DNA of 64,000 nucleotides from assembly GCA_010405405.1 (NCBI GenBank), contig MU004232.1, forward strand, positions 2,803,815-2,867,814, written 5' to 3'. Of the stretch, positions 46,751-60,390 are shown piece after piece (within the stretch, counting starts at the first letter, position 1; every line of letters begins with the position of its first letter). This DNA comes from Microthyrium microscopicum (lineage: Eukaryota; Ascomycota; Dothideomycetes; Microthyriales; Microthyriaceae). Below the pieces are notes generated by a model. It did no database searches and had not been told where the DNA came from. It worked only from the letters and a program-made list of their open reading frames with translations. The position numbers and the translations under genes are program-made.

Positions 46751-49700
46751 AGCTAAGAAGTATTCTTATAATAATAAGGAGGAAATTACTAAGAAGGATA
46801 AGAATCTTTTACTTTTAACTATCTACTTTAGTCTTTTTATATTTTAAGGCACTAATTAGGTCTTTCTTCCTTAATAGTAAAGGTTTATTAAGCGTATTTT
46901 ATTTCTTTAGTTTTCTTATATTTTTATAATTTTCTAGTTTTATTTAGTAGAAGAGAAGGTCTTAATATAGATAAAAAAAAAGTATTTCTATATATAGGTT
47001 ATAAATAGTACCTTTAATTATATTTCTATAAAGTAAATTATTATAATAAAAGGGCTAGTTTTTAATCTTAGTTATACTTAAAGAATAGATTAGTTTAGTA
47101 TTAATCTTTTATAATTATCTTATACGTATTTTATTTTCTCTATTTACTTTATATAAGCTTTTAACTATTTAATAAAGTTAATTAGTTCTTCTATTATATT
47201 TAAATAACTTACTTATTTAATAACGTAGACTATATAGAGTTTACTCTTTATTATTTTTTTATATTTTTTAGCTATAATCTTCTCTACTAGCTACTCTTCT
47301 TATTTTTTTTTATCTAAGTTTTTAACTAAGATTAGTAGTAGATAAGAATTATTAGTATTTTAACTTAGAAATAAGTTATTTATTATTAATCTAAGTAAGT
47401 TAATATAGAATTTCTTAGTTCTTTATAGCGTATTTAGTACGATTATATATAAGTTTACTACTTTTATAACTTAAAACTTAGAGTAATAGTAATTAAACTT
47501 TTTCTTTACTTATTTAGTCTTAATATTCTTTAGATTTAGCTAGACTTAATTACTAACTTTATACTTAGGCGTTTAAATTCTTATTTAATTAGCTTATTTC
47601 TATATTTTTTTTTAGGTAAGAATTATAGTATTTTAAGCCTATTCTATAGTTTTTAAAATTATATAAGTAACTTCTTTCCTTCTCTTTTTTAGAGTATTTT
47701 TCTATTTAGATAAGAAAGCTTACTTAGAAAAGTCTAAAAAGATAGAGTTTTTAAAGCTATAGAATAGAAAGAAGAGTAAAAACTTTATTATAAATAAGTA
47801 TTATAAGTTAAGTATAAGTTAAAGTATTAGTATTAGTAAGAACTAGTTTAATTATATATAATTTATATATATTTATACTTTAGCTTTAATATTTAAGTTC
47901 TACTATTCTATAGAGCTATCTATTTAAGAGTAAAATATAGTTAATAGCTATAGCTCTATCTATAGTAGTATATAAAACTTTATTTAGAAGTTTTTTATAA
48001 ATACTAAGTTATAATTATAAATAATTATATTAGGAATACTATAAAGAGAATAGACGTATTATAAGAAAATAGCTATAACGTCTTTAGCTTTTCTTTAAGT
48101 AAAAAAGATTAGAATTACTTCTTTACTTAGCTAATTAGTAATAATTATTAAAATTATATATCTATTTAATAAAAGAAAGTTTATTATAAAATCTATAAAT
48201 AGTTCTTACTATTATTAGCTTAGAATAAGTAAAGGCTTTAGAAAGCTTCTTTTCTACTTATAATTAACTTTTAATTAGCTATATATACTATAATTTCTTA
48301 TAAAATACTTTATATTAATTATAATTCTAAGTTAGAAGAAGTATAGCTATAGAACTTAGTAAGTATCTTTATAACTAGAATAGCTTTAAGTTAAAAATAT
48401 ATAAGCTATTTATAATATTATTATCTATAGAGGTTCTAGATTTAGGATCTATAGTTATTTTCTTTAGTAAAAGTAATCTTTACTATTAATTAAATAGTTA
48501 AGAATAGAGATCTTAATACTTATAATTAATAAGAAAAACTTCTATTTACTAGCTTTAATTATCTAATAAGCTACTTAATAGATATTATTAGCCTATACTA
48601 CCTTATTTTACTAAGTTACTAATAGTTTAAAGATGTTTAGTATTAGTAGTAGTAAGCTAGAAATTAAAGCTTTATTAACTAGTAGAGTCTTTACTAATTT
48701 ATTTTTTATTATTATAAAAAGAGTAGTAATATAGATAAGTAAGGCTTATAGTAGTTTAAGTAATTAATCTCTTTAAGTATAAAGTAGTTAAAAAGTTCTA
48801 GCCTAAATTCTTTTATTAGCTATATCTTAAAATATATCTTATTTATAATAAGAAAAATTATTTATTACGCTATTCTATAGACCTAGTTAGTACTTAATTA
48901 TAATATTATACTTTATAAGTTTAATAAACTATTAAACGTATCTTTTTATAAATTTTTATAGTTTTATAAAATACTTTAAGTTCTTATAATTAGATATTAC
49001 TTTAAACTTCTTTACTACTTATAACTTTAAGTTTTTTTTTTTTAAAGTAAGTATAATTATAAGTATCTTTTTATTATAAATTAGGTAGTTACTTTAAGTA
49101 GAGTTATATTTCTTAAAGAAATAGGCTATTAATTAAAACTTACCTATTTTATTTTTTTATACTAGTATAACTTCTAAAGAGTAATTAAAAGAGTTAGTAT
49201 AGATAAAAGTCTCTCTATTATAATTAAATAGGGCTAGTATTTAGTTAATAGTAAAGAGCTATTTTAGCTTCTTAAACGTAGCTCTCTTTAAGTCTTTAAA
49301 TAAGAAAGAAACGTTCTTTTAAGTAAGTTAAATAAGAGGTTCTATAATTATTTAAAAGTTTAGTATAAATCTATAATAGAAATTAGTAAAGTTAAAGAAA
49401 GTTTAAACTCTATAAACGTTCTTAGAAGCCTTCTATTCTTAAATTACTTTAACTTTAGCTAAGTTTATTAAGATTCCTTATCTAGCCTTAATAATATAAT
49501 CTAGGTATATTATTTAAGTAGTTATAAATTTATACTTCTAAATATTAAAGTAGAGTCTTACTTTTTATAACTATTTAAGAACTTTATAAATATAAGCTTT
49601 ATATTACTTCCTAGTACCTAAGTTAAAGATTAAGACATTATCTAAGTATATAAAAATATAGTTATTTAAGATATCTTAAAGAGTAGAGTTAATAAATCTT

Positions 49701-52633
49701 TAAAAAGTACTTAGAGTATTTAATAATCTAAATAGTATTACTATTTATTTAAATAAGCTATATTAGATTTAAAAGGCTATCTTCTACTTATTACTCTTAT
49801 ATATTTAAATCTTATAAAATACTTAAGATATATCTAGTTTAGTAAATTATTATATCTTTTCTAAAGTATTTAGTATTTTATAAATAAGTAGTAAGAAGTA
49901 GTAGTTCTTTATAATTAACTTATTTAATATATAGTAGTTATAATAAAACTAAATTAATTTATCTACTTTATAAATAAAGAAAACTAGTACTTTAGTAAGT
50001 AAGTTACTTACTTAAATAAATCTACTTTCTAGTAAATTATTAAGGATTCTTCTAAGAGCTAGTAACTTATTCTAATTTATAAGGTATAATACTTATTAAG
50101 ATAACTAAGGTTCCTTTTTATTAGTATTTAGAATTAAGTTAATTTTATAGTTTATAAAAAGGCCTTAAATAAGTAGCTATTTATTAGCTAGCTCTCTTTA
50201 AAAGAGATTAAGATAATCTAAATATTATTTAGGAAGCTTCCTATAAGGGTTAATATACTTTTTAGAAGTAAGAGCTTTCTATAAGTTATAAAAACTTATA
50301 GTAAAGACTTATATAATTAATATTAAACTTTCTTAAAACTATTTTACCTACTTTCTAGCTTATTAAGTAAGTATTCTAAATACTATAGTTTTAATTATTA
50401 TATAGTTATACTTTTTCTAAGGAGTCTTTAGACTTATAATTATATAACTTATTTCGTTAAAGACTAACTTCTTAGGTTTTATATAAAGAATAATATTATA
50501 TTTTTTTATCTAAAGTAGACTAAAGATTATATTATAGCCTAGAGTCTTTTTTACTATAAAGACTTAAATAGTTTCTTTATAGCTTTTAATATTAATTTTT
50601 ATAATTACTATTTTATAGATTTTTTTAGTCTTACTATTTATTTCTTTAATAGAAATTACTTAAAATAGTAATATACGTTTAAGTTTATATTTTTAAGTAA
50701 AGTAAAGACTTATAAGGGAATAAGTTAAGTAGCTACTATTAATAAAGCCTATATATAAAGAAAGTTAATTTACTATTAAAGGTATTAAAAAGAGCTCTAT
50801 AACTATATCTTAAGTAAAAAACTTCTAATACTATCTTAAAATAATATTTTTATAATTTTCTAGCTTAATATTACGTCTTTAATCTAAGTTTACTAGTTTT
50901 CTAATTCTATATTAGTAATATTATATAAATTATTATAAGAATTATTATTTCTTAGCTAAGTAGTAATAGCTCTTACTAGCTAGCTATTTTAGAGAGTATT
51001 TAGAGCATTAGTAGTACTAGCTTAGAATCTACTAGTATTATCTTATAGGCGTTTATTTTTAGTAGAGCTTCTTTTACTTTATTTTTATCTATAACTAACT
51101 TAGCTATAAAAGAAATTCTAGTTTCTAGATAATACTTAGAGTACTTATTTATAGTTCTAAATTCTATAATTAGCTAAGCTATAATAAAAATAAAGGTTAT
51201 TTTACTTATAGTAGTTATACTAGGCTTAGTTAGCTCTAACCTAAATATTTTCTATTACGTCTAAGTTTTAATTTTTAGATAGCTAAGTCTATTAAGTATT
51301 TATTTTAGCGCTTAAGCCTCTTAGGCTATAATAACTTATATAGGCTTAAACTATTTAATTTTAAGTTTCTAAAGCTTTTTAAATAAAAGTATTTAGGTTA
51401 TTAGACTAGAGATAAGTAATTAGAACTATTCTAAAACTAGAATTTATAGTATTTTCTAAGAACTATATTTAGATAGAGGTAGCCTAAAATTATACTCTAG
51501 TATAGATAAAATACTACTAAAACTTAGCTTAAAAAATTCTTTATTTTCTATCTCTTTACTAAATTTCTTAAAGGTTTATTAAAGCTTTTATTTCTTTATA
51601 TAAGTTATAAAAGAGAAAGTTTATTTATTCTATAAACTTACTAAAACTTATAATACTATAGCTAGTAAGATTCTAAATCTAGAAAAGGACTTATTAAGTA
51701 GTATCTTTTATAAGCTAGCTAAATATATAGTAGATTTAAGTATAGTTATTTATATAAATTTATTTATTAATATATAATTTTATTTTAATTATTTAGTAAA
51801 AACTAGGGTAAAGAGTTAGGTCTTTATATAAGTATTATTCTAAATTTAGGAGAGCTAGTTAGAGATTTTATAATAGTAGTTAAAGTAACTTATATTAAAT
51901 AGCTAAAGAATTTATTAAAGAAGGTAAAGGAGAGGCTACTAGTCTAGCTATTATAATTAGAGTCTAAGAAAGATTAGCTTATAGAATTAGAGAAAGGTAG
52001 TAGTTATAGTTAAAAGTTTCTTTAATAAAGAATATAGCTAGTATTAAAGAAAGAGTTATATTAAGCATTATAGATTTCCTTTAGAGTTATTTTTATTTTT
52101 ATTACTACTACTAGGTTAGTATTCTATAGGTAGTATTATTTACTTATTATATAAAGATTTTACTACTAGTATAGATATTAGTAAGCTATTTATTTTAGCT
52201 ATTAACTTAGATTTAGAGTTTAGTATAAACTATTATAATTTATTATATATTCTTATTTAATTATATATAAATTTTATTAGTTAATTTATTTAGTTATTAT
52301 AGAGCTTATTTATAACTAGTAGTAGTTATATATAATTATAAAATAAATAAATTAAGCGTATTATTAAGTAGTAAAATACTATTTATTACTTATTATAAGC
52401 TATTATTAGTTACCTTCTAGGATATATCTAAGTAGTTCTATAGCTCTATTTATTATTAGTTAATATACGTAAAGTACGCTTTTATATTCTTATAAATAAA
52501 GCCTTTAAAGGACGTTTCTCTATTCTATCTAGTAGTTATTAGATAAGAAGAATCTTAGTCTATTATTCTAGCTATTTATTAATAGATAGAGAGAGAATAA
52601 GGAAAAAGAGGAGTTAGTTTTAAAGTTATCTAA

Positions 52634-52795
52634 TATTATAAGTTAAATAATAAAGAGATAAATTATATTATAAGCCTACTAAATAAAAAAGTAACTTAGA
52701 GAGAAAGAAAAGTTAAAAGACTCTTTAATTAAAGTATTTATATATAATAGGGGTAGCCTAAATAGGTATAGCTTTAGTAAGTTTAATTTCTAATA
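52634..52795 (-). repeat. 5' LTR of the Gypsy element
   Basis: Direct repeat of 40928-41089; followed by the second copy of the ATATT target duplication. Confidence 0.8.
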
Positions 52796-55700
52796 ATATT
52801 TATTATTAGGCTAAGTATATAAAGTAGTAGCTAGTACTTTAGACGTAGCTTAAAGTAACTTTAATTTAATATTATATTTAGCGTACTTAGTTATCTATTT
52901 TATAAGCTACTATATTTCCTTTTTTATTTAAGAGTATTTTAAAATTATAGTTCTAAGAAACGTATAAGTATAAGATAGGAAGACTAAAAGCTTATAATAA
53001 AGCTAATATTATTAGAATTAAGTAAATAAATAAATACTTTAGTAATTAGTAAAAATAAAATTAAAGTAATTAGTAATATTATAAAGTATTATAAAAATAA
53101 TATTATAAGTATAAATAATTAAATTAGAAATAGAAGAAAAGTAAATATTCTAGTATTTAGAGAGAGGCCTTAGTTAGTAATCTCTTACTCTAAGTATATA
53201 GTCTACTAATTAGTCTTTATTCTTACTACTTATAAATCTAAAATTCTTAGTATAAATTATTAGAAGTAACTCTAAATTATAAGGATACTAATTTAGCTAG
53301 CCTAAGTTTAGAACTAATTAAATTAAAGCTTCTAACTTTAATTTATTTAATACGTATTTAATATTAGGCGCTTAGATTATATTTTAACTTAGAGAAAATT
53401 TAAAGATTCTTAAAATATTACTAATAATTTAAGTTAATATTAAAACTCTACTTAGCTATATATTTAAAGAGTAACTTCTATACTATTTTAATATTAACTA
53501 TTACTATAAGAAAATTATAGGCTAGTTAGAAAATAGATTTATATATATAGTATTTTTTATTTAATATTTCTATTACGCTTTTTACTACTCTTTACTTAAT
53601 AATATCTATTTATCTTAGAAATTTTCTTTAATTTTTATTAATATAATCTTTATATTATTAATATATCTCTTTAACTTAACTTATAATTTAAACTTATAAG
53701 CTTTATAATAAACTATAGACTAAACTTCTAGTAACTATTATAGTTTAAAAATCTTATTTATTACTTCTTTTAGCTAAGTAAGCGCTTCTTTAGCTACTAT
53801 TATTAGTAGTTAGAATAGATATCTTAATATTAATATAGTACTATAAAGTTTTACTTATTAAAGATAGTAATAGTATACTTTTAAATAGAGCTATAAGATT
53901 AATATAGCTAGAATTACTTAGACTAAAAGTATTATTATAATAATTTAGTAAAAGTAAAAAAGAAGAAAAAGTTTTAAATAGCTTAGAAGAGCCTCTTAGT
54001 ACTAGTAGTTCTAGTAAAAGTATTTATTTTACTAGTATTTTATTAGTATTAATTAAAATATTTAAAGTTAGTATAAGTTAGAAAAATATATAAAATTTTT
54101 TATATATATTTTAGTACGTAAGATCTAATTATATAACTCTTAATACTTATAGCTTTTAGACTTAATATAAACCTTATTCTAACTATATTTTTTCTATAAA
54201 GTAAAAATAAATATTAATCTTCTTCTATTATAGTCTTTATAAAAAATACTATCTAAAGTATAATCCTTTATTATTATATCTTAAATAAATATTTTTATAG
54301 CTCTTAAGATATATTATAAAAGATTTTACTAAGTAATACTTATAAATTTATTTAAAGCTTTACTTCTATAAGAGTTAAGAAATAACTTTAAAATACTTCT
54401 AAGGTTTTTAGTTACTATAATTATTAGTTATAAGTTAAGAATTAAACTAAAAAAAAGAAATAAACTTAATTTACTTATATAAGTTAGCGTAAGAAGGATT
54501 TAGGACTTATAGTTCTATTTATCTTTTATTTCCTCTATATTAAAGTATCTAAAGTAAGTTCTAGAATAATTATATATAAAGAGTTACTTAAGTTTAGAAC
54601 TATAAAGTAAATTACGTTTACTATAATTAACTTTAAAGATAATCTTTCTTACTTACTATTAGTAAGAACTTTATAAATAATAATATAACTTATATAAAGT
54701 AAAAGATAAGCTATAGTAGTAGTTATTATACTTTCTTACTTATTTAACTACTTAATATAATTAAGTAGTAAGATAAGTAAGAGAAGTTAGATATAATAAA
54801 GGCTAATAGAAAAGATATTTAAAAGATAGTATATTATATTAATACTTTAAAAGAATAGAAATTAAAGATAGTAATAAAATAATATTTAGAAAGAAAAAGA
54901 TAAAAAAAATTTAGTAAGTAAAAAAAAATATAATACTTTTTATAACTATAGTAAAAGTATTCTATTAAGTAAGAAAATATATACTATAAGCTAATTACTA
55001 AGAACTAAACTATAAACTATAGACTATAGAAAATATAAAAAAAAAAAATATAAATAAAAATAAAAATACTAATTACTATTAGTTAATAGTTTATTATTTA
55101 GCTAACTACTTAGATTATTAATAGAAGAAGATTATTTATTCTTATTTTTAGTAGTAAGTTTATTATAAGAAAGTAGAGGCTAGATTTAAATTTTCTTTAA
55201 ACTTTTCTTAAGTATAGTAGAAGTAAGCTTATTTTTCTTATTCTTTTTTTTAGAAAGTATACTAGTTAAGTTAGTAAAGTTAGATACTATTATACTAGTA
55301 AAATTTTTAGTAGCTAGTAGTATATAATACTATAAGAGGATATTATTCTAGAAAGGTTTATACTTTTAAAGAATAGAAGTATTATTAGCTTTATAAATCT
55401 CTTATAAGTATTAACTATAGATTAAGCTAAGGTTTATCTAGATTTCTATTTTATAGTTAGTATTAGTTTAAATTATATAGTTAAAGCTAGAGTAGCTAAG
55501 CTAGATTTAAAATAGTTATATATAATACTATAGTTTAATAATTTATACTTTTAAGAAAGTAAGCTCTATATTTATACTTCTTATCTTCTAAAGTTATTTT
55601 AATATTAAGAACGTTTTTAAAATAGAAGAATATAGTAATAAAGTTTTTAGTAAAGAAGTTATTTTATAAAGTATACTTCTATTTATTATTATTATTATAA

Positions 55701-55929
55701 TATTAAAAAGTTAAGTTAGTCTTATTATATAAGTCTTAATAATAGCTCTATATTTAGTTAGTATTATTTAGTTAATAGTTTAATCTAAGTAAATTAATCT
55801 AAGTAAATTAAAAAGTCTAAGTCTAGTTTAGTTTAATCTAGTCTAGTCTAATCTAATTTAAGTTAATCTAGTCTAGTAAGAGTAAAAGTTTTTTTATTTA
55901 AAAAGAACTAGTAAGTAAATCTAAAGATT

Positions 55930-56165
55930 AAATAATAAATCTAAGAAATTAAACTAAGAAATTTAAACTAAGTAAATTAACTAAGTAATTTAAACTAAGT
56001 AAATTAACTAAGTAATTTAAACTAAGTAAATTAACTAAGTAATTTAACTAAGTAAATTAATTAAGTAATTTAGACTAAGTAAATTAACTAAGCAAATTAA
56101 CTAAATAATTTAAACTAAGTAAATTAACTAAGTAAATTAACTAAGTAATTTAAACTAAGTAAATT
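55930..56165. repeat. Short tandem repeats of an AACTAAGTAAATT-type unit
   Basis: About 13-14-nt units (AACTAAGTAAATT, AACTAAGTAATTTA) alternate for more than 200 nt. Confidence 0.8.
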
Positions 56166-56399
56166 AAAGCTAAAAAAGTATAAGTAAAGAAAAACTAGTA
56201 AACTTAGGCTTAGTAAAGTATAACCTAGTAAAGTAAAGTATAACTAAAGTATACTTTAATAAAGTAGCGTAAAAGCTAGTAAAACTATACTTAAGAAAAG
56301 TATCTCTTAGTAAAGCTTAGTAAGGAGTAGTATAAAACGTAAAAAAGTAAAGAAGAAGTAGTAAAATATAAAATAGAGTAAAGAGAGTAGTAAGAAAAT

Positions 56400-56870
56400 A
56401 GTTAGTTTATAGAGTATAGTAAAAAAAAGTAGAAAAAATAGTAAGAGAAAAGTTAGTTTATAGAATATAGTAAAAAGAAGTAGAAAAAGTAGTAAGAAAG
56501 AAGTTAGTTTATAAGATATAGTAGAGAAAAGTAGAAATTATAGTAAAAGAAAGATTAGTTTATAGAGTATAGTAGAAAAAAGTAAGAAAAGTAATAAGAA
56601 AGAAGTTAGTTTATAAAATATAGTAGAAAAAAGTAGGAATTATAGTAAGAAAAAAGTTAGTTTATAGAATATAGTAGGAAGAAGTAGGAATTATAGTAAA
56701 AGTAAAGTTAGTTTATAGTATATAGTAGAAAGAAGTAAGAATTATAGTAAGAGTAAGGTTAGTTATAATATATAATAGAATAGAGTAAAAAGATTAGTAA
56801 AAGTAAGGTTAATTTATAATATATAGTAGAGTAAAGTAGAATTAGTTATAAGAATAAATATAAGGTATAG
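56400..56870. repeat. Minisatellite, period 51 nt, about 9 copies
   Basis: GTTAGTTTATAGA-type motifs recur at about 56401, 56452, 56503, 56553, 56604, 56655, 56706, 56757 and 56806. The unit resembles that of the array at 39365-40080 in length and composition. Confidence 0.85.
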
Positions 56871-58061
56871 TATATTATAGTAAGCTTAAGTAGAAATTAT
56901 ATAAAGAATAAAGAGTTTAGTATATTATAGTATAATTAAGTAGTAAGTTAAATATAAAGAGAGTATATAGTATAACGTAGTAAGAATAAATATAAGTTAT
57001 TATAATTACTAGTTTAGAATAATATAAAGTAGTTTAGAGAGTTAAAATCTAGTAAGGTAAATAAAATAAGAGTAAATAATTAAAGAAATAGAAAGGAAAT
57101 AAACTTATATATATATTCTTATATAGTAGACGTTTATAAGCTAGAGTTAGGTTAGTCTATATACAAAATATTAGACTACTAAAAGTTTATATTTTTAGTA
57201 GAGAAATACCTCTATACTTCTATAACTTTTCTAATACTTACTTAATAAATATACTCTAAAGCTTATATTACTTAAGTTAACGTTCCTTATTAAATATATA
57301 TAATTTTATATAATATAGTACTTTTATTAAATAGATAGATTTAATAGTATAAAGTTAGAACTTAGTAAAAATTTTATTATTAAAATACTACGTTAAAAAG
57401 ACTTAGTAAAGTAACTTACTAATAGAATATAACTTCTTCTTTAATTATTAGTAATAATATTTACTAAACTAATACCTAATAGTATAATACTACTTTACTT
57501 TATAGCTCTATATATTATTTACTTATACTTACTTTATCTAAAGTTAACTCTTTATTTAATTCTAGTAGTTTTAGTAACTTACTCTAAAAAGCTTTTTAAA
57601 AACTATAACCTAGCTTTTTTAATATTTTTCTTAAGCTATAGTTTTTAAAAAGCTTATAGTAATATTTAAATTATTAATATACTATGCTATATTATGCTAT
57701 ATTATAATTAAGCTAAAAGTTAATAGTTTTAAATAAATATATTTACTCTACGTATTATAGTTACTAATTATTATAATATAAAACTATTAAATAACTAGGT
57801 TATAGACTTTAGATAGCTTTTTAGTACCTTATTATAAGACTAGGATATAGTAATAATAAGTACTATTTTAATTTATTATAGTAAATATTAAATAATTTAT
57901 ATATACTAAAAAAGATAGTATAAATAATAATTAAGATATAGAAGATAGAAAAAGAAATATATTATTATAAAGTTTACTAGTCTTCCTAACTCTAGCTAAA
58001 CCTTTACCTAACTCTAAACTAAAATATTATTAACTCTACTCTTTAATACTACTACTTTTTT

Positions 58062-58291
58062 TATTAGGAAATAGTAGGTATAAGAGCATAGTAAAAGCTT
58101 ATTGTAATTATAGAATCTAAGATAAGGAATCTAGCTAAGAGGACCGTAGTAAGGATATAAATAGGCGTGTAGGTAGACCGTACGCGTACTAATACGTAAC
58201 ATAACGTCACTACAGCCTTAGTACTAATAGAGGTCTATAGAGAGGCAGCCCGAAGGGCGCAGATCTATATATCTAGAGGAGATCCGTAATA
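58062..58291 (-). repeat. LTR of the mini-element (3' LTR in minus orientation)
   Basis: 230-nt direct repeat of 58966-59195; retains GC-rich patches such as CCCGAAGGGCGC. Confidence 0.85.
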
Positions 58292-58965
58292 ATACTCCCT
58301 CCTTTAAATTTAGTGCTCCTAAACTAAAATTACTCCTACTCTTCCTTCTCGTTCTAAATTTAGCTTTAGGAAGGGAAACTATAGAGTAAAAACCCCTCCT
58401 TCTTTATTTTAATCTACGTATTAGCACTATAAAGTATTAATAATAAACGAAGGCGCTTTAGCTATTTAGTAGTACGTATACTTAATAATACGTAAATTTA
58501 GTAGCGTGTTTTTTACGCATTAAATTACTATTAGATCTACTCTTAAATTGTAGTAGGATCTAATTCCTTATTCCTAATTAATATTTCTCTCTCCTCCTAT
58601 AGAAGGCTCCTATAAGCATTTAACTCCTAATTTCGTTAGGTAAGCCCTACGCTCTTTAGCTCTAGCTTTAGCCTCTGTATCCTATTATAGTAATAGCTTC
58701 TATAAGCAACTTCTAATTAGGAGTAGAATTGCAACGTTAGCTTTAATATAGTAAACGTATAGTAGGGTAGCTCTATAGTATAGGCCCCAAGGTAATCCGT
58801 ACGTTATCGTAGCGATTTTAGTATTATAGAGTAGTAGTAGCGCCGCAAGATCTATCTTTAAATAGCAAAATTAGCCTACGCGCGCACGCTTCTAAGCCTA
58901 CTTAAAAACTAATAGCTAGAAGCATTAATAAGCTCCTAGATTAAGGTTTTAAGAGTCTTAGATTA

Positions 58966-59195
58966 TGTTAGAAAACGGTAGATATAAGAGCGTAGTAAGG
59001 GCTTATTATAATTATAGAATCTAAGGCAAGGAATCTAGCTAAGAGGATTGTAGTAAGGATATAAATAGGCGTACAAGTAGACTATATACGTACTAATACA
59101 TAATATAACGTTACTATAGCCTTAGTACTAATAGGGGTCTATAGAGAGGCAGCTTAAAGGGCGTAAATCTATATATCTAGAAGAGATTCGTAATA
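58966..59195 (-). repeat. LTR of the mini-element (5' LTR in minus orientation)
   Basis: 230-nt direct repeat of 58062-58291, with more C-to-T/G-to-A changes in its right half. Confidence 0.85.
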
Positions 59196-60045
59196 TTTTT
59201 CTACTTAATAATTATAGAAATACTATTCTTTTATATTTCTTAATAATAAACTTTATATAAAAGAAAACTACTTATTCTACTATTAATTATACTAATTAAA
59301 GACTTATAATAGTAATATACTATTTATAAAATATAGTAAAATTATAATAAATATATATATAACTAGTACTTTAATAAATTAGTCCTTAGAAGGATAAGTA
59401 AGTTTTTAAAAGAACTATAAGATATATTAAAGTAGATATACTTAATAGAGCTTAATATTAATACTAATTTTATTATACTAACTAACTAAAGTAGTTTAGA
59501 ATATATCCTAAAAAAATTTAGAGAGTTATTAAGTAATAAGCTCTTCTATCTTACTAATAATACTACTTTATATATACTCTATATTTTTTTACTACATAAA
59601 CCTTTTTTAGGTTTACTATACTTTTAGTATTAATACTACTTAGATATAAATACTTAGACTTATAGAGTATTAAGGCGTATTAAGATATAGAAGTATAATA
59701 ATAAAGATAAATTTATTAGTCTATATAAGATTAGTAAATATATTAAAGTAGTTTCTATTACTTAGTATAAAATTACTTTATATTATTTTTACTTAATAAT
59801 TATCTAGTAAATTATATTAGCTATAAAATTCTATATATCTTTACTATTTACTTACTATATAACTTTAGTACTATATCTTACTAGATATTAATAACTTTTA
59901 TAGTATATTTTTATTTTAGGACTTATATTATCTTTTTAATATTAATAAAGTTATATATACTAATTATAAAGAAATTTAGCTATTTAATTTTAATATATCC
60001 TAATATTTACTTATAACTATTAAGATTACCTTTACTTAAAAATAC

Positions 60046-60390
60046 TATAAAAGTATATAAAATAACTTCTATTTCTATTAATATAAGGCTAAAAAAGAAA
60101 TAGATAATATATTTATACTTAGCTTATTAAGCTACTTATTTTCTATATTTTTTTACTATAGTAAAAAAATATTCTCTATAAAGATTAATTTAGTAACTTT
60201 ACTACTACTAAGGTTATTAAAATATATAAAATTACTTCTATCTTTACTAATATAAGGCTAAAAAATAAATAGATAATATATTTATACTTAGCTTATTAAG
60301 CTACTTATTTTCTATATCTTTCTATAATAGTAAAAAAAATATTTTTTATAAGAATTAAATAGATAACCTTACTATATGTAGGATTTAAAC
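60046..60390. repeat. About 170-nt tandem duplication inside the long repeat
   Basis: Two similar copies (about 60046-60215 and 60220-60390) share AATATAAGGCTAAAAAA and ACTTAGCTTATTAAGCTACT. Confidence 0.75.

Larger units (their letters stand above)
40928..52795 (-). mobile_element. RIP-degraded Ty3/Gypsy retrotransposon with two 162-nt LTRs and a nested LINE
   Basis: The LTRs 40928-41089 and 52634-52795 are both 162 nt, start TATTATAAG (TG-type ends after RIP) and end TAATA. Both are flanked outside by ATATT, a 5-bp target duplication. On the minus strand near 49540-49670, the frame read through stops gives YIFIYLDNVLIFN, the Gypsy reverse transcriptase active site with Asp changed to Asn, followed by RLYFNI.KYKF. 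The interior (11.5 kb) is about twice a normal Gypsy interior, explained by the plus-strand LINE sequence between about 41.2 and 46.7 kb. Gag should lie toward 51-52.6 kb and integrase toward 47-48.5 kb. No intact protein remains. Confidence 0.75.
58062..59195 (-). mobile_element. Miniature LTR element (TRIM-like), 1134 bp with 230-nt LTRs
   Basis: The LTRs 58062-58291 and 58966-59195 are each exactly 230 nt. They read TATTAGGAAATAG... and TGTTAGAAAACGG... at the start and CGTAATA at the end, consistent with TG...CA before RIP. TTTTT flanks both sides (58057-58061, 59196-59200), a 5-bp target duplication, and the empty site is visible in the second repeat copy. On the minus strand a purine tract (AAAGGAGGGAG) abuts the LTR at 58291, which orients the element. 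The 674-nt interior is too short for gag-pol and has no frame. It is less AT-rich than its surroundings. Confidence 0.85.
57122..60172. repeat. First copy of a long dispersed direct repeat, interrupted by an LTR mini-element
   Basis: Aligns to 62089-64000 from TATAGTAGACGTTTATAAG onward. Removing 58062-59195 and one target duplication leaves about 1.91 kb, the same length as the second copy up to the window end. The differences are almost all transitions. The encoded family is not recognised. Confidence 0.8.

Noticed and set aside
57600-57720. Inverted stretch with similar runs on both sides (AAAAACTATAACC...GCTATAGTTTTTAAA) as a regulatory hairpin
   Set aside because: Present in both repeat copies, and best explained as part of the transposon-derived repeat, with AT-rich self-complementarity expected by chance.
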